Positions 15,408 through 17,254 of a stretch of 17,254 nt of DNA are shown piece by piece. The stretch is from CAZBUK01 sp964495085. Its GTDB lineage: Bacteria > Bacteroidota > Ignavibacteria > T3Sed10-11. The notes below the pieces were generated by a model. It had not been told where the DNA came from. It was given only the letters and a program-made list of their open reading frames with translations, and searched no databases. The stretch covers positions 1-17,254 of the forward strand of contig CAZBUK010000079.1 in assembly GCA_964495085.1 (NCBI GenBank), in the 5' to 3' direction. Numbering within the stretch: position 1 is the stretch's first letter; each line of letters starts with the position of its first letter. A program made the position numbers and the translations under genes.

Positions 15408-15490
15408 GGTGTTGAAATCTTCAACAATACCGGCTTTCTTCCGGCCTATATTCCGAAGGAAAGCCGGTTATTGTCTTAAAATTCAACACC
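15408..15490. repeat. nested inverted-repeat element
   Basis: Perfect 9-base arms GGTGTTGAA (15408-15416) and TTCAACACC (15482-15490) bound an 83-base unit with a long internal stem. The left arm can instead fold locally, because GTTGAA (15411-15416) also pairs with TTCAAC (15420-15425) across three bases. No flanking duplication is visible, so insertion as a miniature mobile element is not shown. Confidence 0.5.
15429..15468 (+). terminator. probable terminator of the barrel-cytochrome operon
   Basis: A GC-rich stem of 16 positions joins 15429-15444 to 15453-15468 with one G-U pair, one C-A mismatch and an 8-base loop. It can extend through CAATA/TATTG with a bulge. The following TTATTGTCTT is T-rich but not a clean run. 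Position after the last cytochrome gene favours termination. Confidence 0.55.
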
Positions 15491-15600
15491 ACTCTTCCCA
15501 TTTTTGAAACTTTTCTCTCCGGATTCTTTCAAATTAGATAAATCCAACCCCATCACAAGAAAAAATAGTGTATTTTATAGCGGTTTTAAGCATTCCCGAT

Positions 15601-15616
15601 TGGCACAATAGTTGAT
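15601..15616 (+). promoter_or_regulatory. sigma54-like promoter upstream of ferredoxin-nfnAB
   Basis: TGGCACAATAGTTGAT fits the -24/-12 pattern TGGCAC-N5-TTGC with exact spacing (ten bases between the GG and the G of the -12 element). The usually invariant C of the -12 GC is A here. Transcription would start near 15627, about 50 bases before the ferredoxin ATG. No enhancer site or activator gene is seen in the window. Confidence 0.35.
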
Positions 15617-15676
15617 GAATTATATGTACAACTTTGCTGTGATGTCTATGAATTATGCCCACATCGGGAGGGTGAT

Positions 15677-15943
15677 ATGAGATATTACATACCGTCGGCG
15701 CTGTCCGAAAATGTTCCCGGCAAGTATTATGTCATCGATCAATGCAATGGATGCGGTCTCTGCAGATCCATAGGCGGCGGCTTCTTCGATTTCGTCGAGG
15801 ACGGCAAGTATTATTTTATCAGCCGCCAGCCGCAGAACGACCAGGAAGAGGAGATTATGTGCGAGGCGATGGAACTCTGTGTGATGAACGCGATCAGGAG
15901 CGATGGCGATCAGACATTCTTCGATATATGGAACTACAGCTGA
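15677..15943 (+). CDS. single-cluster [4Fe-4S] ferredoxin
   Basis: This 88-residue ferredoxin has CNGCGLC (Cys23, 26, 29) and a distant fourth ligand, Cys68 (ELCVMNAI), the layout of monocluster [4Fe-4S] ferredoxins. The usual Pro after the last Cys is Val. An additional Cys62 lies nearby. It is acidic, as expected for a soluble electron carrier. GGGAGG ends 4 bases before its ATG. The stop is 13 bases before the NfnA start, so it is almost certainly cotranscribed with the transhydrogenase and may be its ferredoxin substrate, or a carrier linking it to the 2-oxoacid oxidoreductases. Confidence 0.85.
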   Translation: MRYYIPSALSENVPGKYYVIDQCNGCGLCRSIGGGFFDFVEDGKYYFISRQPQNDQEEEIMCEAMELCVMNAIRSDGDQTFFDIWNYS

Positions 15944-15945
15944 AC

Positions 15946-15949
15946 GAGG
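15946..15949 (+). promoter_or_regulatory. ribosome binding site fixing a TTG start for nfnA
   Basis: GAGG ends 7 bases before TTG 15957. The protein then begins LFSILTKK, which is where NfnA family proteins begin. The earlier in-frame ATG at 15903 would add 18 residues overlapping the ferredoxin gene. Confidence 0.6.
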
Positions 15950-15956
15950 CTTGAAT

Positions 15957-16820
15957 TTGTTTTCAATTCTGACCAAAAAGATTTTATCTCAGACGATCAC
16001 GCAGCTTGAAATCGAGGCCCCTCTTATCGCGAGAAAACGTAAGCCGGGAAATTTTGTCATCGTCCGTGCGACCGAAACCGGCGAACGTATCCCGCTGACG
16101 ATCTGCGACTCGAATATCGAGAGAGGTTCGATAACCCTTATCATTCAGGCAATCGGGAAAACGACGAAGATCATCAGCAGTCTCGACGCCGGAGATATGC
16201 TCCTTGACGTTGCGGGACCGCTGGGCCATCCGACTCCGATCGATAACTTCGGAACCGTCGTCTGTATCGGCGGGGGCGTCGGAACCGCGGAGGTGTATCC
16301 GATCGCGAGCGCGCTCAAAGCCGCAGGCAACCGGGTTCTGTCGATTATCGGCGCACGCTCGAGGGAACTTCTCATACTCGAACAAGAGATGGAGAGCGTA
16401 TCCGATCGTATCGTCATTACGACCGACGACGGTTCGTACGGCATCCGGGGATTTGTTACCGACTCCCTGAGAAACATCCTGTCGGAAGGAGAAGATGTAA
16501 AGGCAGTGTATGCGATCGGACCGGTTCCGATGATGCGCGCCGTCGCCGAGGTTACCCGGCCGTCGGCTCTGAAGACGTTCGTCAGCATGAACCCGATTAT
16601 GATGGACGGCACCGGCATGTGCGGCGCATGCAGAGTGACCGTGAACGGAGAAATGAAATTTGCCTGCGTCGACGGTCCGGAGTTCGACGCTCATCAGGTA
16701 AACTTCGACGAATTGATCGCGCGGAACAGGTCGTATGCCGATCTTGAGCGACTCTCCATGGAATTACTCGACAAACACGCACACGATTGTAAGGCGACCG
16801 AAGGTTATGAAGAGCGATAA
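15957..16820 (+). CDS. nfnA: NfnA: ferredoxin-NADP reductase-type subunit (SudB-like)
   Basis: This 287-residue flavoprotein is the small subunit of NADH-dependent reduced ferredoxin:NADP+ oxidoreductase, which couples ferredoxin, NADH and NADPH by flavin bifurcation in the cytoplasm. Visible features are the FAD motif RIPLT at 44-48, the nucleotide motif IGGGVGTAEVYPIA at about 104-117, and the [2Fe-2S] site with Asp217, Cys222, Cys225 and Cys237 (DGTGMCGACRV). Length is normal for the family from the TTG start. The gene overlaps the next by 14 bases. Homologs are also called sulfide dehydrogenase subunit B or are paired with glutamate synthase small-subunit-like proteins; the adjacent NfnB-like gene favours Nfn. 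Confidence 0.9.
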   Translation: MFSILTKKILSQTITQLEIEAPLIARKRKPGNFVIVRATETGERIPLTICDSNIERGSITLIIQAIGKTTKIISSLDAGDMLLDVAGPLGHPTPIDNFGTVVCIGGGVGTAEVYPIASALKAAGNRVLSIIGARSRELLILEQEMESVSDRIVITTDDGSYGIRGFVTDSLRNILSEGEDVKAVYAIGPVPMMRAVAEVTRPSALKTFVSMNPIMMDGTGMCGACRVTVNGEMKFACVDGPEFDAHQVNFDELIARNRSYADLERLSMELLDKHAHDCKATEGYEER

Positions 16821-17254
16821 CGCACACGATACCGGGAAAGTAAATCCGCTGAAAACCTCCGAGCGGATGAAGATACCGCGTCACATCCCGATCGAACAGG
16901 AACCGGATCTGCGCGTTGCCAATTTTTCCGAAGTCTCGCTGGGATTTAACGAAGAGCTTGCGGTCGAAGAAGCCAAACGGTGTCTCGAATGCAAGAACCC
17001 GGTTTGCATCGAGGGTTGCCCGGTGGGCATCGATATCCCGGGATTCATAAAGCTCATCTACCAGAAGGATTTCGAGGGTGCGCTTCGCATGATCAGAGAG
17101 GCGAACTCGCTTCCGGCGATTTGCGGTCGTGTCTGTCCGCAGGAGAGCCAGTGCGAAATTCTCTGTTTGCTCGGGAAAAAACGGGAACCTGTCGCGATCG
17201 GCAAGCTCGAACGATTTGTCACCGACTATGAAAACGCGTGCGGAAAATTTATTC
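16807..17254 (+). CDS. nfnB: NfnB (GltD/SudA-like) large subunit, N-terminal part
   Basis: The gene starts at ATG 16807 inside the end of nfnA and runs off the window after 149 codons with no stop; the full family protein is roughly 460-480 residues. Two four-cysteine groups are present, Cys59, 62, 67, 71 (CLECKNPVCIEGCP) and Cys106, 110, 116, 120 (CGRVCPQESQCEILC). These bind the two [4Fe-4S] clusters of the NfnB/GltD family. The conserved IGKLERFVTDYE leads toward the FAD domain, which lies outside. The 14-base overlap points to translational coupling. With nfnA and the upstream ferredoxin it forms a redox-balancing operon. A glutamate synthase small subunit is the main alternative, made less likely by the NfnA partner. 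Confidence 0.88.
   Translation, partial: MKSDNAHDTGKVNPLKTSERMKIPRHIPIEQEPDLRVANFSEVSLGFNEELAVEEAKRCLECKNPVCIEGCPVGIDIPGFIKLIYQKDFEGALRMIREANSLPAICGRVCPQESQCEILCLLGKKREPVAIGKLERFVTDYENACGKFI

Larger units (their letters stand above)
15364..15676. other. 313-base gene-free region between the cytochrome and Nfn operons
   Basis: No credible gene was found. The first 130 bases hold the stems described separately. The rest (about 15491-15600) is AT-rich and shows no further clear stem or sigma70 promoter. A sigma54-like site lies at 15601-15616, and GGGAGG (15667-15672) is the ribosome site for the next gene. Confidence 0.6.

Noticed and set aside
15408..15490. Miniature insertion element
   Set aside because: The arms look like terminal repeats but no target duplication flanks them and no other copy is in the window; kept only as a repeat.
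16980..17231. 83-residue open frame inside nfnB
   Set aside because: It is in another frame from the clear NfnB cysteine motifs, so it is a shadow.
1..17254. tRNA, rRNA, CRISPR array or transposase
   Set aside because: I looked for these on both strands and saw no supporting pattern.

Overview
The window reads as one electron-transfer locus of an anaerobic or facultatively anaerobic Gram-negative bacterium. The support is: ferredoxin-dependent 2-oxoacid oxidoreductases, formate-tetrahydrofolate ligase, an Nfn-type transhydrogenase, many multiheme c-type cytochromes with export signals, a lipoprotein signal and an outer-membrane barrel. All recognised genes lie on the + strand. I cannot place the organism from sequence alone. 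The mix of Geobacter-like CX4CH/CXXCH cytochromes with this metabolism would fit an uncultured member of the FCB or deltaproteobacterial-type lineages, but that is a guess.

Layout. (1) 108-2505: a SagB-type flavin dehydrogenase, then formate-tetrahydrofolate ligase (fhs). (2) 2686-5448: a 920-residue inner-membrane cytochrome with 19 CXXCH motifs fused to a cytochrome-b-like membrane domain. (3) 5463-8249: a complete four-subunit 2-oxoacid:ferredoxin oxidoreductase in the order delta-alpha-beta-gamma, starting 14 bases after the cytochrome gene. (4) 8387-11132: a tiny rubrerythrin-like protein, then a second oxidoreductase made of an alpha subunit and a fused beta-gamma subunit whose gamma half has lost its signature motifs. 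(5) 11246-11842: a membrane-anchored tetraheme cytochrome c554-family protein behind a good sigma70-type promoter. (6) 12001-15363: an outer-membrane barrel, a 12-heme exported cytochrome and a 7-heme lipoprotein cytochrome, together a candidate porin-cytochrome conduit. (7) 15364-15676: a 313-base gene-free stretch with several stem-loops, a probable terminator and a sigma54-like promoter. (8) 15677-17254: a small [4Fe-4S] ferredoxin, NfnA and the start of NfnB, which runs off the window.

Inferred joint role. The two 2-oxoacid oxidoreductases reduce ferredoxin. Nfn balances ferredoxin against NADH and NADPH. The 19-heme cytochrome-b fusion could link the quinone pool to the periplasm. The tetraheme and 12-heme proteins, the barrel and the lipoprotein could carry electrons across the outer membrane. 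I count 42 c-type heme sites in four proteins (19+4+12+7). The heme counts and gene order are seen directly; the electron route, and use of an extracellular acceptor, are inference. No tRNA, rRNA, CRISPR array, transposase or integrase was recognised.
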